From assembly GCF_014805685.1 (NCBI RefSeq), contig NC_060885.1:9470132-9534131 (forward strand): DNA of 64,000 nt, given 5' to 3'. How positions within the stretch are numbered: the first letter of the stretch is position 1; each line of letters begins with the position of its first letter. This document shows positions 61,388 through 64,000 of this stretch, in pieces. The DNA is from Silurus meridionalis. Lineage: Eukaryota; Chordata; Actinopteri; Siluriformes; Siluridae. Position numbers and translations under genes: made by a program. The notes under the pieces are model-generated. The model saw nothing but the letters and a program-made list of their open reading frames with translations. It had not been told where the DNA came from and searched no databases.

Positions 61388-62440
61388 ATGGAGGACCAAC
61401 CCCGGCAAACTCCTCCTCCATCCAGCAGCCCGATGGCTCTCCCGGCGTATTTTTCCAGAAACGCGACGGAATGTCATGGCTTCCTGCTCCAGGTATCTAT
61501 CTATATAGAAATGCAACCCCAAAGTTTTCCCAGCGAACGAGCAAAAGTCGCATTTCTGATCTCGTTGCTCACCAGAAGAGCGCTAGCATGGGCAAGAGTG
61601 CTCTGGAGCACAGCGAGCCTGGCTCTGACGTCATACTCCGCCTTCACGAGACATTTCACTGAGGTCTTTAGCGCCGCCCCTGGGGATACCTCAACCGCCG
61701 ATCAGCTGCTCAACCTCCACCAGGGAACAGACAGCGTGTCGAGTTACAGCCTCTGTTTCCGCACTCTGGCGGCATCTGCTGGTTGGAACGAGAAAGCGCT
61801 GTTGGCGGTGTATTGCCTAAATCAGGAGCTCTGGCTGGCAATGGCCACCTTTGATTATTCTCTGGGGCTGGAGGCTTTTATCCAGAGGTCCATCTGCGTT
61901 TCCCAACATCTGGCAGCCTGCAAGTCCCCTGAGGTCGAACCAGCTCAGGCTATGGCAGTGTCTTCAGCTCCTGAACCTGAACCCATGCAACTCGGTTCAC
62001 AGCGGCTGTCTCGGCAGGAAAGGGAGCGCCGGTGGGCAGCCAGAGCTTGCCTCTACTGTGGAGAGGGAGGACATCATGTCGACTCTGGATCCGCGGGGAA
62101 CTTCATCTCCCAGGCGTGTCTAGAACGCTTCCAGCTATGCCGGCAGAGAAGATACAAGGAACTGGCTGTCCAGACCATCCAAGGGCGACCGTTAGGAAAA
62201 GGCAAGGTAAAATACTTCACTCCACTCATCGTCCTCCAAGTCGGGGTGCTCCACCAAGAGGGAATACAACTTCTTGTACTGGAGGATTCGACAGTGGACG
62301 TCATCCTGGGTCGTCCCTGGTTAGCCAAGCATTCCCCTACATGTTCCTGGGACCCATGTGGGGCGACATCTTGGAGTGGAGTCCCGCCTGCCGGCAGAAG
62401 TGTTTACGCCCACTCCCGACTCCCATCCGGACCACCTTGA
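61388..62440 (+). pseudogene. gag-protease region of the gypsy element
   Basis: Starts MEDQPRQTPPPSSS. The gag core includes FLISLLTRRALAWARVLW and FTRHFTEVFSAA, a Ty3-type gag. A zinc knuckle begins [11 protein letters not shown] but is cut before its last Cys and runs directly into [10 protein letters not shown], the aspartic protease motif, so the usual spacer is deleted. [13 protein letters not shown] closes the protease. The frame is then lost at about 62340, where another frame continues. Confidence 0.85.
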
Positions 62441-63378
62441 CCCTGGCAGCTACTCAGGTGGAAGGAGCTCCCCAGCCCGCTCAGGTGGAGGTCCCACAGG
62501 AATATTATGCCTTTTCAGATGTCTTCAGTGAGGAGGCTGCTACTCCGTTACCCCCACACTGGCCGTGGGACTGTGCCATTGACCTGAAGCTGAGGGCCAA
62601 GCTGCCGAAGGGTCGGGTCTATCCCTTGTCAGCCCCGGAACACCAAGCAATGTAGGGTTACATCCAACAGGCCCTCCGACAGGGCTTTATCACCCAGTCT
62701 TCCTCCCCGGCGGCTTCTAGCTTCTTCTTTGTGGCAAAAAAGGACAGGGGATTGCGCCCATGCATGGACTACAGGGGCCTGAATGCACAGATTTCCCTGC
62801 TTCCGTTTCCGCTCCCCCTGGTCCCAGCGGCCTTGGAGGATCTACGTAAGGCTCGCATCTTTACCAAGCTGGATCTCCGAAGTGCGTACAACCTGGAGTG
62901 CATCTGTAAAGGGGATGAGTGGAAGATGGCATTCATTACTCCCTCTGGTCATTATGAGTACCGGTCATGCCGTATGGTCTTTCCATTGCTCCGGCGGTCT
63001 TTCAGAACTTTATGAACAAGGTTTTCCGTCCCTTCCTCCATCGATTCGTGATTGTCTACATTGACAACATCCTGATCTATTCAAGGACGCTGCAAGAACA
63101 TCACAAGCACGTCACCCAACTCCTAGCACTGCTGCGAGAACACCGGCTGTATCTCAACCTTCCCAAGTGTGAATTTCACCGCCCGGAGATACAGTTCCTA
63201 GGTTACGTCATCGATGCAGCAGGCATCAGGATGGATGAGAGGAAGGTGACGACCGTACGGGACTGGCCAGTTCCCACCTCGATCAAGGAACTCCAGAGGT
63301 TTCTAGGATTTGCAAACTTCTACCGCCAGTTCATTGAAGGTTTCAGCCTGGTTACTGCCCCACTCACGTCTCTCCTGT
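62332..63378 (+). pseudogene. Reverse transcriptase region, frameshifted
   Basis: The frame after protease has [20 protein letters not shown] and, after an in-frame TAG (62653), [33 protein letters not shown] frameshift near 62960 leads to [20 protein letters not shown] and [13 protein letters not shown]. The catalytic YxDD reads YIDN, and a TGA follows at 63378. Not functional. Confidence 0.88.
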
Positions 63379-63380
63379 GA

Positions 63381-63850
63381 GGAAAGGCCAAGACTCTCTC
63401 CTGGACCCCAGAGGCACAAAAGGCCTTCATGGAGCTCCGCAAGAGTTTCTGTGTCGCTCCGCCTTTTCATCATCCTGACCCCCAGCTCCCATTTGTTGTC
63501 AAGGTGGACGCATCATCCACGGGCGTAGGGACCACCCTCTCCCAGCAGTCGGGGACCCCCCCTCGACTCCATCCCTGTGCCTACTTCTCTAAGAAGCTGT
63601 CTTCAGCGGAACAGAATTATGACATTGGTAACCGAGAACTCCTAGCTATCAAGCTGGCCCTGGAGGAGTGGAGACACTGGCTAGAGGAAACCGTTCATCC
63701 TTTCACAGTCATCACGGATCACAAGAACCTCCAGTACCTCCGTGAGGCCAAGCGCCTAAATCCCCGTCAGGCACGATGGGCTCTCTTCTTTACCCGATTC
63801 AACTTCAGCATCACCTATCGGCCACGGTCAAAGAATGGCCGATGCTCTCT
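63381..63850 (+). pseudogene. RNase H region of the gypsy element
   Basis: Encodes [71 protein letters not shown] and [20 protein letters not shown], i.e. the RNase H signature. A frameshift near 63840 moves the integrase linker (ADALSRVYG) into another frame. The element continues past the window end. Confidence 0.85.
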
Positions 63851-64000
63851 CCAGGGTTTATGGGCCAGAGGAACCCACCGAGCCTGGGCCTATCTTGCCT
63901 CCGACGCTCATTCTGAGCCTGATCATATGGGAGTTGGACGAGAACATCCGCACGGCCACACAAAGAGAACCTGCACCTCCTGGTTGTCCCAGGAACCGGA

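Larger units (their letters stand above)
60988..64000 (+). mobile_element. Ty3/gypsy LTR retrotransposon, decayed, 3' part outside the window
   Basis: Order is LTR, gag, zinc knuckle, protease, reverse transcriptase, RNase H, as in Ty3/gypsy elements. Integrase and the 3' LTR would lie beyond position 64000. Several frameshifts and stops show that the copy is inactive. Confidence 0.9.

Overview
This 64 kb window is vertebrate nuclear DNA, almost certainly from a teleost fish. It contains a multi-exon gene with GT-AG introns, is AT-rich, and carries many TA-flanked Tc1/mariner relics, hAT-type elements, tRNA-derived SINE fragments, LINE 3' tails and long microsatellites. I cannot name the species.

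Region 1 (about 1-27.4 kb, minus strand) is the 5' third of huntingtin (htt). I could place 25 consecutive coding exons, from the start codon at 26991 to exon 25 ending at 1181. Every junction keeps the reading frame, and together they encode about 1,076 residues. Most exon lengths equal those I recall for the human gene. The N-terminus carries the N17 helix, five glutamines and no polyproline tract. The rest of the gene lies beyond position 1. The introns hold at least six copies of one inverted-repeat DNA element family, two hAT-like elements (one nested in a copy of that family), a mariner, several Tc1-like copies, SINE fragments and microsatellites. Some microsatellites sit directly at splice acceptors.

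Region 2 (about 29.6-60.5 kb, minus strand) is a tandem array of seven related single-coding-exon seven-transmembrane receptors. Copies at 32.4, 46.2, 53.6 and 59.1 kb are intact (279-292 aa). Copies at 38.5, 42.6 and 50.4 kb are broken. All seven have a splice acceptor just upstream of the ATG, and each has a matching donor further upstream, so every gene appears to have a non-coding first exon. An orphan first exon at 29.6 kb suggests an eighth, lost copy. The receptors are rhodopsin-like in layout but lack the Arg of the DRY motif (they have EQY) and the Asn of NPxxY. I do not recognise a named family. Two segmental duplications (about 36.8-37.9 kb with 40.0-41.0 kb, and 37.9-39.9 kb with 45.6-47.6 kb) show how part of the array grew.

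Region 3 (about 60.6-64 kb, plus strand) holds a Tc1-like relic followed by the 5' part of a decayed Ty3/gypsy LTR retrotransposon (LTR, gag, protease, reverse transcriptase, RNase H) that runs off the window. Other notable repeats are a foldback element with a 6-bp target duplication at 57.1-57.6 kb, a TIR element with an internal minisatellite just upstream of htt, and a tRNA-Glu-derived SINE at 41.75-41.94 kb.
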